Assembly (NCBI GenBank): GCA_027924585.1
Contig: BSBM01000877.1
Span: 7,813,501 to 7,877,500 of the forward strand
DNA from: Larix kaempferi
Lineage: Eukaryota > Streptophyta > Pinopsida > Pinales > Pinaceae
Length of the DNA: 64,000 nt
Reading direction: 5' to 3'
Shown: piece by piece, positions 1 to 10,868 of the stretch
Layout of the letters: every line of letters begins with the position of its first letter
Numbering within the stretch: position 1 is the stretch's first letter
Notes under the pieces: generated by a model
Databases searched by the model: none
Seen by the model: only the letters and a program-made list of their open reading frames with translations
What the model was told of the DNA's origin: nothing
Translations under genes and position numbers: made by a program

Positions 1-370
1 CTTCACTTATATAGGACTAAGTGGATAGGGTATGAATAGGATAGGTTGAGATATGGTAGGAGATAGATAGGGTATCCTTCCAAGAGGTTAGGAACCGAGT
101 GCCAGCTCTCCCAAAAGGTCAGGGATAGGTATCCATGTCAGCTAGCTTCGAGGATGGGCTCGAAGGAGCTATTTCTGTCCATTAATTGACATCGTCGCAC
201 CATGCAGGAGAGCAAGATGCGACGTCGCAGGTTGCATGAGTGCAGCCTGTGACGACCTCTCAAAACCTAGCATGAATGCAATGACATCTCTTCCAAGTTA
301 ATGACTTAGCCAATGAAACTTTAAGGATGTATACACTAAGTCTCTTGATGGTAATATTTTAGGTGTAACA
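1..370 (-). repeat. 5' LTR (outer part) of Tat-like element T1, cut by window edge
   Basis: This segment matches the right part of the T2 LTR near 55.84-56.20 kb, with the same order of landmarks and the same right end, TAGGTGTAACA. Read on the minus strand the LTR begins TGTTACACC, so position 370 is its outer 5' end and the element body lies left of the window. A TATA-like motif on the minus strand (about 7-14) marks the promoter. The DNA right of 370 is protease-linker sequence of element O, not a polypurine tract, which is why I read 370 as an outer boundary inside O. The five bases 371-375 (GAGCT) would be one copy of the target duplication; the other copy is off-window. Confidence 0.7.
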
Positions 371-384
371 GAGCTCTGTACTCC

Positions 385-764
385 TCCTAAATTGGTTCAA
401 CATATCACTCCCCTTGCGAAGGGTCCAATGGTGCGATAACCCTTAAGTTGTTTCCTTCAAATATAATTTTCATTGTCTTCAAATTTATAATGGTGGAATT
501 AGTCATTGCCTAATTGATACCCAGCAGTGTTGGATAAGGATGACTATCATCCACAATTTCAGTTACTTCAAAGTCTGCATAGCTGTGCACTCCATCAATG
601 TCAACAATGGTGTTTGGTAACCTCCCCAAAGGTATCAGTATGCCTTCATTAGCCATTCTTAACTGTATAGGCGACCACTGTAACTTTGGTTTGCCCATCT
701 GTTGCCATGTCTGCTTGGTCAGGACATTTACTTCAGACCCAAGATCAAGAATGATCTCGTCCAT
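385..764 (-). pseudogene. Aspartic protease start and linker of element O
   Basis: The minus-strand reading holds a retropepsin-like active-site region, ILDLGSEVNVLT, where DLGS replaces the usual DTG/DSG. It is followed by a typical beta-strand region and ends near YPTLLGIN. An in-frame TAG follows, where related proteins have Trp (LLGIDWA-like), then the linker NLRVIAPLDPSQGE that leads into RT in plant gypsy elements. The protease normally cleaves the Gag-Pol polyprotein inside the particle. The reading stops at 370, where the T1 LTR begins, so RT is missing here. The region between 764 and 1017 continues the protease N-terminus in broken frame. Confidence 0.7.
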
Positions 765-1016
765 CTCATAATCTCCAATCTATACAGTGAACGACATTTC
801 CCTCCCGGTTCTTTTGGGACTCCGAATGTTATGAACTACGCCATGGGCAGATTCCCTCGTACTACGTGGTTCGTACTGGTTTAGTAGTTTTTCAAACTCC
901 ACGAGAGCATCTACGCTCTTCAATAGCTTCATACAACTCCGTAGGAACTACACAACAGAAGTGCATGTGTCTGGTGCAACGCACATCTGATCCTATGCCA
1001 ACGGAATATCCTCTAT

Positions 1017-2032
1017 CTATGGTACTTGGCTGCGCAACCGGATTCTTGGTGAGGTAGGTGGCGGCTTTTGGAACATGTCCCGTGCTTCTTCAAATACTTC
1101 TTTATTGTCCTGTAAGTTCAAGGGAGGTGCTTTCCTAGCAGCTTTTCTAATCCATACTGGGTCTCCAGGAGTCTTCTTAACATCCTTCGTTCCAAAATTC
1201 GAAGCTTCTGTGCCTCTATCTCTTCCTTTGTTAGCACCACTACGCGTTACTACATTTATACTTGGGTCTGTAGGTCCAATCTCGGCTGCGATCAACTGTA
1301 TGTTCGGGTTCGGCGGTTCTGTCCTTCGTCGTTTCTGCATTTCTACTTCTAGCACGGGGCAGTATTCAATAACATGATCGAATGATTTACAATAACTGCA
1401 CGTAGTGCATGGGTTTGTAAAATATCTAGAGACATGACTTGGCTGGCCACAGTTATAACAAATTACCTGGCCTCGGCATCTTCCTTGAGCTAGGCCTCCA
1501 TTTCTTCCTCTCCCGCGGTATCCACCGCCACGGCCTCTATATCCACCCTGATCATAGTGGGTGTTCTCTTGTTTTGGTTGATTTTCCTCTTGGACGTGGT
1601 ACATTCCAGCACCTTGCATTGTTTCCATATCTCGCTTTCTTTCATTCATCAGCTCAAATGCGTGACAGTTGGATTCGTCATGTCCAACTAACTTACAGAA
1701 ATTGCAGTATAAGTTTGTAGGTATTTTTAAATATTTCTGTATTAGATAACAGTCCTCAGGCCGGTGTCCTCTGGTTCTACAAATTTCACACCACGACGCC
1801 TGATTCTGGTTCATATTCATTGGGTTCATTGCACCACTATTAAGATAATCTTGAAATAGAGGGCAATGTTATCTGGTGTGGCCCTCTCCTTTGAATCCTG
1901 TGCACCAAACTTCATGTCTCTGTTCATATCTCTGTTCTTTTCCATTCTTCATACCTTTCAATTCTAACGTCAAGGTGGTTAACTGGTTCTGGATCTGTGA
2001 CATCCCAGAATTACTCTCTCCAATCGGTGAAG
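1017..2032 (-). pseudogene. Gag C-terminal half of element O with four CCHC zinc knuckles
   Basis: This minus-strand reading is open from 1829 to 1017 and continues into the other gag half beyond element A. It carries four CX2CX4HX4C-type knuckles: WCEICRTRGHRPEDC, YCNFCKLVGHDESNC, a degenerate CYNCGQPSHVSRYF (last Cys replaced by Phe), and CSYCKSFDHVIEYC. Between them is an RGG-like stretch (GGYRGRGGGYRGRGR, about residues 95-110). Gag nucleocapsid knuckles bind and package the element RNA in cytoplasmic particles. Four knuckles plus an RGG stretch is unusual; most Ty3/gypsy Gags have one or two. The tail (KAPPLNLQDNKEVFEEARDM) is the spacer before the protease. Element A entered the gag at 2032/2033. 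Confidence 0.78.
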
Positions 2033-3491
2033 TGTTGGGTCTAGGAAATGCCCCTTTTTCGCTATCCTTATTACATCATTTTTCCCTGATTTCATCCTAC
2101 TTTCATAAGCTATATCCATGTCTTTCTCCAGATCAATCAATAATATTGACAGGTATGGTTCGTTATTTCTTTATTTCTTTTATGCCTAAGATTGTTAAAG
2201 ATTATGGATCTTAGTCCTTGGTTTATGCTGATCTGTGTGATTTCATTTAGTCAAGGTCTAAGGCATAGGTGTATCAGCCAAGTGGCATCAGTTGTTACTC
2301 TTCAAAGCACCATCTCCTCATACTCCAAGGGACAACGCATCCTCCACGTGAGCTGTAACAGATCCTCACTGTAACAGATTCCATTGAAACAGAACCTAGC
2401 TGCAACAGACAGGTTGCATTCTAGTTGCCGAGTCTGTTGATCCATTAATTATTAGAGCAACAACAACCTTCATGATTAACAACCTTGTTTAATATGACTG
2501 TATCAATTAGCTGTAACTCCGCAGCATGAAGATCATAGATCTTCATTGCTGCACGATTATGGTGGGTCTGAAATTGTATTTTCCTTCTATAAATTCCAGA
2601 AGGCTCTTGTAGCCCAGGGTTGGACAATTACCATTTTGTATAAGCTGTAACAGAGCGCTGATACTGTCAAGTTCCATCATTAATATGAGAGCATAGTTCT
2701 TCATTTCTGTGTCTTAATTTGTTGTGATTCTCAGCATCTCTATTAGAAGGCCAGGGCTCGCCTTCTCATAGAGATAGCCGGTTTAAGTAGGTAGATTAGT
2801 TTAACTTTACTTCTGTTGTGTGGTGTGGAATTATTGTAGATGTTACTGGTAGCTGTAATAGAGAATTAGCTTTCCTTTTGGTAGTCCATAATTGCATCTT
2901 GACTAGCTGTAGCAGATTGGTGTGACAGTCGACTGTGTAGGATAATTCATTTAATGCATGTGTGTTTGAATCAGTTGTAACAGCCAAGCTCAATTCCAAT
3001 ATCTTTCAGTTGTTTATGCTTTCTAGGATTTCCAGTAATTATCAGTTAGAGTTCAAGCTTTAGATTCTAGTTGTTGTTGTATCTTCAATTGATTTAAAGT
3101 AGGCAGATTGTGGTTGAGTAACAGTAGATGCTGGATAGATCATTTTGGTAAAAATCAATTATTGGTAGTTTGATAATTATAGGATTTAACTTCTTGCAAA
3201 AGTAATCTAGTTTATTTCTATTCTTAATTTTATAACTGCTGGGTGATTTCTGTAGGAAGGTAGTTTCAATCAATTCCCTAGATGTGTGAATTAGCTTAGT
3301 CTGCTTTCTGGAGTGAGTTTGGCTGGATAGATTGGTAGGATCATTATCTACATTTAGTAAATCAACTGCTTGATGTTTATGCACAAATTATGCTTATTAC
3401 CATTGAAACAAAAGACCTCCCTGGGTTTGACAATTTATATTGACCATCCTGTGTGTTAGCTTTCATTAACTGACATATAGGGTGACCAACA
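2033..3491 (+). repeat. 5' LTR of element A
   Basis: The repeat is 1459 bp, starting TGTTGGG and ending CCAACA, matched by 14417-15876. A TATA-like TATAAAT lies at 2588-2594 (14971 in the other copy), so the U3 promoter would fire towards gag. The left flank TGAAG is the target duplication. The translations seen in this stretch on either strand have no domain. Confidence 0.92.
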
Positions 3492-3494
3492 TTT

Positions 3495-3512
3495 TGGCGC
3501 CGTTGCCGGGGA
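3495..3512 (+). other. Primer binding site of A, tRNA-Asp
   Basis: TGGCGCCGTTGCCGGGGA starts three bases after the LTR end. It is complementary to the 3' end of plant tRNA-Asp(GTC) including CCA, the primer typical of Athila elements. It sets the LTR boundary and the direction of the element. Confidence 0.92.
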
Positions 3513-3583
3513 TGGTAATAGATAGACAGAGTTAGTAGTTGGTTTCATTTGATTTTATTTTAGTTCAATTATTTACAACATTC

Positions 3584-5790
3584 ATGAATACAAGAAAAAC
3601 AAATCGAGAACCCCCTTTGAATACTAACATTGCAGGTGGAAGAGGTCGAGGTCGTAATGCAGGTTAGGGAAGACACACATACATTGATGAGATAATTGCT
3701 AGAGCTGATTCTTCCACTAGACCACCGCGGAACTCTATAGGAAGGGGAAATTATGTTCCTCCAAATCTTGAACATTCAGCATCCATAGTGGAGAATACAA
3801 CGGGACCTTCAACTCCTATTGCAGAAAGTAAACCTCCTGAAGATAAGGGAAGCGCTGTAGGTGCACCAGATAAAGAGGAGATCTATCATATCGATGGAAC
3901 CAGAGTTACCAAAGAGGTGTGTTTGGAGACTCGCCGAATAGCAGAGGAAGAGAGAAGGCAAGAAGAAGAGAGGAGAAGAGAGGAAGAATGCATAAAGGAA
4001 GCTGTTGAATTTTGGACCAGAACCATGGCTGGTAGAGAATAGGAGGGAGAGAACGAACATGGGAATAACTGGGAAGAAGAAGGAGAAAATAATCAGCCTG
4101 GTAATACTATAGCTACATTAGAATTCCCTATCCTCCAGATACCTGGAGCAACTCCTATGAAAAACATCTCACCATTAGTTCTCTCGAATTTTCATGGTAA
4201 GTCCTCTGAGGATCCTGATGAGTTTCTTTTTGAGTTTGATATCCTCTGTTGCAGCTATGATTACACCTCTAGTGCTCAGAAGCTGAAGTTATTCCCAGCC
4301 ACCTTGAAGGAAAATGCTTTGCGTTGGTTCACGAGTCTGGGTCGTGAGACCATTACTACTTGGGACCAAATGAAAAACACCTTCCTTTCTAAGTACAAAG
4401 AATATTGCAGAACTAGGGATATAAAAGAGGAGTTGTTTAAAATGGTTCAGAAGGATGAAGAAAGTTTGGAAGACTTTGTGGAAAGATTGCTATACAATTT
4501 ACAAAGATCTGGTCATGCTGAGATTGGCAAGGATGTGCTCAAGATTATCTTACTAAGAGGAATTAGAGAAGATTGCCTTTATATGTTAAATCTGCTGGGA
4601 AAAGGGGATATCTCGAAAGAACCTTTTGAAAAGATTGTTGAATTATGTCAAAGGTACTCCAGGGGATCCTCTAGAACCAGCAAACGAGACAAAGACCGAG
4701 ACCAAGATGTCTTCACTAGGACTCAGAAGTCAGCTAGTGGAGGGGCCACTCGAATTGAAATAAGCAACTTACTGGAGAATTTTAAAACAAACATGATGAG
4801 CTCCATTTCCTTGGAGTTAGATGTCATGAGAGCAAAGTAGAAGCAAGTGGTAGAAGATCTTACACTTGGTGTATTCTGCCCTAGATGTAGGAAAAAGCAC
4901 CCACTGAAGGAATGCCCGTTGGACAAAGCAGAGGTATGTAGGATATGTGAACTCGAGCATGATACTAAGGAATGTCCTTCCTTACCTAAGGTCAAAGCAG
5001 TCCTGCAGGAATCTATTCCATATGTGGAGCCAGCATACTTCATGGCACAGAAGAAACCATGGCAGCCTCAAAACCAAGGTATGAATCTAGACCCAACATT
5101 TTTTCTGAATAATATGAATGTAATGAAAAATATGCATAATATCAATACACAATTCCCTTCACATTATTCTAAAAACCAGTGGCATCCATCTCAGAACCCA
5201 ATGCAAAATCCTAATTCATGGACACCATGGTCACAGCAGTCAAGCCATCCTCCTTGGAATTCCAACTGGAGAAATTTTTACCAAGGAAATAACTTTCCCC
5301 ATCACCAGACTCAGTATCAATAGTACCCTCCTCAATAGTATGAGCATCAGCAGTATCAGCACCAACAATACCAACAACCACAGCTCCCTTTCCAAAACAA
5401 TGCCGCACCTATGAATGCACCACTTCGACCACAGCTACCTGCACAACCTAACCCGAACCCAAACAATAAAGCAGTCCATCAATTTGAGACTGCCAATATG
5501 CTTGCGTATTCCATCACTCAGATTTCCTGCAATGATATACAATTACGATCAGGGAGGGTAGTGGAACCTATTATCACTGAGGATGTTTCATCCCAAGTGA
5601 TTGAAACTGGAGTAAATCAGCACTATGAGAACATGGTTAATTCAGCAAGCCCCATCACTGAGGATGTTGATACTCCTACTGAAACAGTAGTTGAAACTCA
5701 GAAAGTAACACACGATGTGTCACAGCCTACAGATTTGAATAAAGAACCAACATACCTTGAATGATTGGACCTACAGAAAACAATGGAATA
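3584..5790 (+). pseudogene. Gag of element A
   Basis: The first ATG after the primer site (3584, MNTRKTNREPP) opens a frame that stays in register all the way to RT. The Gag core is at about 4157-4700, with the plant retrotransposon Gag signature ATLKENALRWFTSL (about 4300). Two knuckle-like motifs follow, CPRCRKKHPLKEC and CRICELEHDTKEC (about 4876-4975, CX2CX3HX4C), then a Gln/Asn/Pro-rich tail. Gag forms the particle and binds RNA. In-frame stops are at 3665, 4040, 4838, 5321, 5336 and 5789 (all TAG) and 5762 (TGA); I see no frameshift. Several fall where Gln would suit, for example in the QYQ-rich tail, so CAG to TAG is likely. Confidence 0.85.
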
Positions 5791-5806
5791 GCCCCGATTT
5801 GATCTT

Positions 5807-6742
5807 GTGGGAGAACTGAAAAATTTGTATGTTAAAATTCCACTGTTGCAGGCCCTTCATGATGTGGCCATTTATGCCAAGACTATTAAAGATTTATGTG
5901 TCAAGAAACCAGGAAGAAGGCCTAGGGATCCCCCCACTGTCCACATGTTGGGAAATCTTTCAGAATTAATAATGGGGAAGGCCCCTGTGGCAAATTATGA
6001 TGACCCTGGGAACCCGACTGTTACAGTTCACATAGGGAACACACAAATTCCAAATGTCTTAGTGGATTTAGGTGCAGCTATTAACATTATGACCATAGAA
6101 ACTGTGAAGAAATTGGGACTCACTAATCTTCGGCCAACCCCTACCATTTTGGAACTTGCTGATAGATCAACGATCAAGCCTGAAGGGATCTTAGATAACC
6201 TCATGATCTCAGTCGATTCGTGGGAATACCTTACGGATTTCTTGGTGTTATAGCCGAAATCCTAGCTGGGGGGACACCCACTGATCCTGGGAAGACCATG
6301 GTTGGCCACAGCAGATGCCTGTATCAGCTGCCGGTCAGGATCTATGACCATTTCAGATGGAACTGAGATCACGAATCTAATCCTGTACCCTCCAGCTCGA
6401 CCAAGCATAGAAATTGAGACTCCATTATGGGCATATTTGGAGGAGGAAGAGGGTGTGCAGCCATTATTAACCATAGGGAGTACCTTAACGTTTAAAGATG
6501 AAACAGAGGATGATGCCATTAATAGTTTCATCAGTGAGTGTATGTCAGTCAATAAAAATGTCTATCAGATCTTGGACAGTACTCTAGCTGCAACAAAGCA
6601 AGAAAATCTTACAGAAGAAACTCTAATTGGTGATGACAGTATAATTCCAGTACTTAAGAATGCGAAGAGTGTTCCAGTAGAAATTGGGCAAAGAAAAACA
6701 TTGAATATCAATCCTAATCTAGCACCTAGAGAGATGGAATAG
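5807..6742 (+). pseudogene. Aspartic protease of element A
   Basis: This continues the Gag frame. The active-site loop is VLVDLGAAINIMT (about 6055-6095), with DLGA instead of DTG/DSG, the form common in Athila. It is followed by a stretch ending GGHPLILGRPWLATADA (about 6266-6315), the conserved C-terminal ILGRPWL element of plant retroelement proteases. The enzyme would mature the Gag-Pol polyprotein. TAG stops at 6251, 6263 and 6740 break it; the frame itself is unshifted. The rest, to 6742, is the acidic linker into RT. Confidence 0.8.
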
Positions 6743-7738
6743 CTAGTCACTCTGTTGAAACAGCGTAGGGGAGCTTTCGCTTGGGAGTACACAGATATGA
6801 AAGGAATTCCTTCTCATCTGCGCACCCATCACATTTATATTAAGAGCGACTCCAGGTCTGTATGTCAACCACAACGAACGATGAACCGGAACCTAAGAGA
6901 CATAGTGAAAGAAGAAATCCAAAAAAATTTGGAAGCATGATTCATATACCCAATTTTAGACAGTGAGTGGGTTTCTCCACTTGTGATTGTGCCAAAGAAG
7001 AATGGGAAATGGAGGGTCTGCGTGGATTACAGAGAATTGAACAAAGCAACACAGAAGGACCATTTCCCCTTACCTTTCATCAATTAGGTCCTTGATACCT
7101 TGTCTCGGAAAAAGTATTTCTCCTTTCTGGATGGCTTTAGTCGCTATAACTAGATCTAGATTGCTCCAGAAGATCAGGACAAAACAACTTTCACCTGCCC
7201 CTAGGGAACTTTTGCCTACCGAGTACTTCCTTTTGGTTTGTGCAACGCACCAACTACATTTCAGAGAGCAGTGATTGGAATCTTTTCGGAAATGGTGAAT
7301 GATTGCATGGAAATTTTTATGGATGACTTTACTCCATATGGTGATAGTTATGAAGAAGCACTAAAAAATTTAGAAAAGGTCTTGAAATGCTGTGAACAAA
7401 GCCAACTCTCTTTAAGCACTGAAAAGTGCCACATGATGATGAGTGAAGGCATAGTGCTGGGGAACTTCATCTCTTCTGATGGTATCCATGTAGATCCATC
7501 CAAAATCAAGGTAATTGAAAATATACCAACTCCTGGAACACAGAAGGATGTACGTAGCTTCTTGGGGCATGCTGGCTATTACGGAAGGTTCATAGAAATT
7601 TTTTCCAAACTAGCTTCTCCTTTGTTCACCCTGTTGATGAAGGATGCACAGTTTGTCTGGAATGATGCATGCCAACCAGCATTTACTAAGATAAAGATAA
7701 GGATGTCTACAACACCCATCTTACGAGGGCCCAATTAG
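6743..7738 (+). pseudogene. Reverse transcriptase of element A
   Basis: Ty3/gypsy RT motifs appear in order: WVSPLVIVPKKNGKWRVCVDYRELN (block 2-3, about 6965-7040), FCFLDGFSRYN-type block 4 (about 7115-7150), FAYRVLPFGLCNAPTTFQ (about 7210-7265), and the catalytic box FMDDF at about 7315-7330, both aspartates kept. FMDD is the usual Athila form of YVDD. The region ends in the thumb and connection (SFLGHAGYYGRFI). RT copies element RNA to cDNA using tRNA-Asp as primer. Stops: TGA 6938 and TAG 7085, 7151, 7157, 7202 and 7736, with no indel. At 7202 and 7736 related proteins have Trp. Confidence 0.85.
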
Positions 7739-8120
7739 GCTCTTCCTTTTCACATTTCTTCAGATGCTTCAGATACTGCCATTGGAGCAGTTTTGGGACA
7801 GCAGGAAGGTAATGCTCCTTATGCCATTTACTACATTAGTAAAAATTTGTCTCCTGCTGAACTAAATTATACTGTCACAGAAAAAAGAATTTCTTGCCAT
7901 TGTTTATGCCATCAACAAATTTAGACATTATATTACTGGATATTCTACTCTTGTGCACACTGATCATTCTGCTATCAAGTATTTAATGAATAAACTGATC
8001 ACGAATGCTAGAGTTTCTAGATGGCTTTTACTATTACAGGAATTTGATATCACAATTATTGATAGACCAGGAAAGGAAAATGTTGTTACATATTTTTTAT
8101 CTCGACTTACTGACAGTGAT
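7739..8120 (+). pseudogene. RNase H of element A
   Basis: Starts with ALPFHISSDASDTAIGAVLGQ-type sequence carrying the first catalytic Asp. It continues through TEK-EFLAIVYAINKFRHY (Glu region) to LVHTDHSAIKYLMNK with the third acidic residue, and ends in the connector ITIIDRPGKENVV. It degrades the RNA strand of the RNA-DNA hybrid. A one-base insertion in an A run near 7881-7886 shifts the frame; this is the only indel I see across the whole gag-pol of A. The downstream frame then runs without a stop to 8550. Confidence 0.78.
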
Positions 8121-9485
8121 GAAAATTTACCAGTCGAAGATTCCTTCCCTGATGAACATTTGTTTGTAATATCAGCTCATTCCCCATGGTATGTAGATAT
8201 TGCTAACTTTTTGGCTGCAGGTAAGCTTCCAGCACATCTGTCAAAGAGAGAAAAAAGAAAGATCATACAACAGAGTGCTAGGTACTGCTGGATTGATGGC
8301 CATCTTTTCTACACAGGGCTTGATTTAGAGATCAGAAGATGTGTTAGAGAAGTTGAAATCTTTAGCATTCTTAAAGCTTGCCATGATGAGCCCTGTGAGG
8401 GACATTTTGCTGACAAAAGGACAGGTCATAAAGTTTTGAGAACGGGCTATTTCTGGCCTACATTGTTCAGGGATGCGAAGAAGTATGTTCAGGCATGTGA
8501 TAGCTACCAAAGGATGGGCCAACCCAACAGATTAGATGAGATGCCTTTGTAGCCATAGCTTGTGGTTGAACCATTTGATAGGTGGGCTCTAGATTTTGTA
8601 GGGCCTATCAACCCTCCCTCAAAGCAGAAAGTTCACATCTTGGTTTGCACAGATTACATGACCAAATGGGTAGAAGCTGTAGCCTTGGTTAAGGATAATT
8701 ATCAGGTTGTGATTGATTTCCTGTATGAAGAGATTTTTACTCGGTTCGGAGTACCTAAGGAAATCATTACAAATGGTGGACCACAGTTTGTGTCTCACAA
8801 GTTGGAATCACTGTTACAGAAATTTCATATTCGGCATAGAATAACCTTGCCATATCATCCACAGGCCAATGGCCAAGTGGAGAGCACAAACAAGGTTATC
8901 GAGGCTATTCTAACAAAAACAGTGAAGATCCATCGTAAAGATTGGGTTGAAAGGATTCCAGAGGCACTATGGGCCTATCGTACTACGTGGTGTAACACCA
9001 CTGGTTTTTCCCCATATGAGTTAGTGTATGGTAAGAATGCTCTTTTTCCAATAAAATTTGAAATCAGAACCTTGAAATCAACTGTGGAAGCAAACCTGGA
9101 TTTATCAGAGGCACAGAGGAACTGACTAAATCAGCTCAATGAATTGGATGAGAAGTGCACAGATGCAGTACATCATACAGCTTTAATCCAACAACAGCGC
9201 TCTAAGTGGCATGATCAATTTATAAAGAAGAAAGTCTTCCAAGAGGGGGACTAGGCCCTGTTGTATGATTCACGGTTTAAGAGGGACTTTAAAGGCAAAT
9301 TGCACACCTTTTGGTTGGGACCCTATCAGATAGATCGGGTATTTGATAATGGAATAGTCCGGTTGATCACCATTGATGAAAACAAAGTACCATTATTCGC
9401 AAATGGTCATTGGCTGCGACTGTATCACAAGCTAATCTCACAGGAAGCTTTTGTTTTGCATGTTGCAGGTGATCCAGACTATTAG
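8121..9485 (+). pseudogene. Integrase of element A
   Basis: The N-terminal HHCC finger is visible (HDEPCEGHFADKRTGHKVL, then CDSYQR); the last Cys of the CX2C pair is Tyr. The core follows: LDFVGP with the first Asp (about 8590), then ITNGGPQFVS (about 8765), where the second catalytic Asp has become Asn, and NGQVESTNKVIE (about 8870) with the Glu. The C-terminal GPY-type module is LHTFWLGPYQIDRVF (about 9300). Integrase inserts cDNA and makes the 5-bp target duplication. Stops: TAG 8550, 8556 and 9252, TGA 9123; the last codon before the TAG at 9483 ends GDPDY. Two altered active residues plus stops make it dead. Confidence 0.85.
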
Positions 9486-10868
9486 TTAATCCCAAGGCAG
9501 GGATCTTTCTCAAACCCTGTGAATTCCTAAAAGCTGCAATTTCCATACATATTTTGTACATAAATAATTGGTTTTTCTTTCATTCTATATTTTATCTATT
9601 TTTATTTTTTGCACTTGATTGGTTTGTTTTGAAGAACTGTGTGTAGGAACTAATTGGAGGAACAACAATCGTGACTGGGCCAGATGATTGTAGATACCCC
9701 ATATTGTTTCCTGATTTAATAAAGCTCTTTGAAAAGATGGATGATTCGTAGTCTTCCACAGCTAGCTAAAATTTGCTTGTTACTTCATTCTGACACAGCT
9801 GCGACTCCTTTCCTTGCTCATTCTTCTTATTTTTGCAACTGTGACTCTACCATCTTCCCTTTACTTCACTTTTCTGTGGCTATGACTCTGCCACTTTTTT
9901 CCATTCTACCAAATTCTGGAGTTGTGACTCCGCTATTTCCGCTTACCTTTCTAAGTTTGGTAGCTGCTACTCCGCTATTTCCGTTTCATTTTTACCCCTT
10001 TCCAGCAGCTGCGACTCCGCCACCTTTGCCCATTCCGCTAAACCTAGCAGTTGCGACTCCTCTATTCTTGACTATTCCGCTAAATGCAGCAGCTCCGACT
10101 TCTCTATCCTTGACTATTCCACTGAACCCAGCAGTTGCGACTCCGCTATTCTTGACTATTCTACCAAATCTAGAAGCTGCGACTCCGTTATTTCCACTTC
10201 ATTTCCGCTCCTTCTGTACAACTTTGACTCTGCCATTTTTGCTTATTTTTCTAAGTCTAGCAGCTGTGACTCTGCCAAATTGTCTGCTCTCCGATTGATG
10301 ATGCCAATAATGATTCGATTAAGCATCAGTTTTGTTGCTCGCTCCACAAGATCCAATCATGGTTTTCCACGAAGGAAAATTTCGGGTGTCTTGAGTAGTT
10401 GTCAGCCCAGGTGGTGGTGGCCACATCACTTCAGCACATGTGCATTCATACCCGTGAGGATGACGGCCGGCTGTAATGATTGATCCATGGCTCAAACTCA
10501 TAAATGCAAAGGTATGGATCGCATCTTTTACATGATTTGGCAGAAAATTAAATATGGTAATAACGATTATGTACTGTCATAACCCTCGATTAATGAACCC
10601 ATATGAATTAACCTCTAGGGATTATGTCAGGATCATGGTTGTATTTATTTCCCGTCATCTTACCCAATTTGCACATGTTACCCCCAATTCTGCCAACTTC
10701 ATTGTTTCAACGGAATGTTGATACTGGCGCAGACTTGCCTAAAACCTGATTTTTGAACCCCAACAACCCTTTGCATGTTCGTAAAACTTCAACTTCCACG
10801 TCTAGACTGGAAATTGCTGCGGTCATTCTGAACTTTGAAGAGGGATTAAAATGGGAAACCCAGTCTGA
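9486..10868 (+). other. Spacer between integrase and ORF3 of A
   Basis: Non-coding spacer. It holds the 42-bp minisatellite (9780-10290) and otherwise no domain. Several short frames exist here only because the repeat unit is a multiple of three. Confidence 0.6.
9780..10290 (+). repeat. Degenerate 42-bp minisatellite in element A
   Basis: The motif GCAGTTGCGACTCCGCTATT recurs with spacing 42 bp (for example GCGACTCC-type cores at about 10053, 10095, 10137 and 10179), about a dozen diverged copies. Because 42 is divisible by three, the repeat stays open in one frame as a 14-residue Ala/Thr/Pro/Leu repeat; I take that as a by-product and not as a protein. Confidence 0.75.

Noticed and set aside
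1-370. This LTR as the 3' LTR of a gag-protease-only version of O
   Set aside because: No convincing polypurine tract sits at 371, and the protease linker runs straight into 370 as in a cut gene. The same LTR belongs to a Tat-like body at 56 kb.
7092-7274. Separate small gene
   Set aside because: It is the RT of A in the wrong frame.
3584-9485. TAG as a sense codon or programmed readthrough in element A
   Set aside because: About 17 TAGs spread over all domains, plus altered integrase and finger residues and a frameshift, fit decay. Plant nuclear genes do not reassign TAG.
9729-10298. 189-codon Ala/Thr/Pro/Leu-rich reading
   Set aside because: It is the 42-bp minisatellite translated; the unit being a multiple of three keeps it open.
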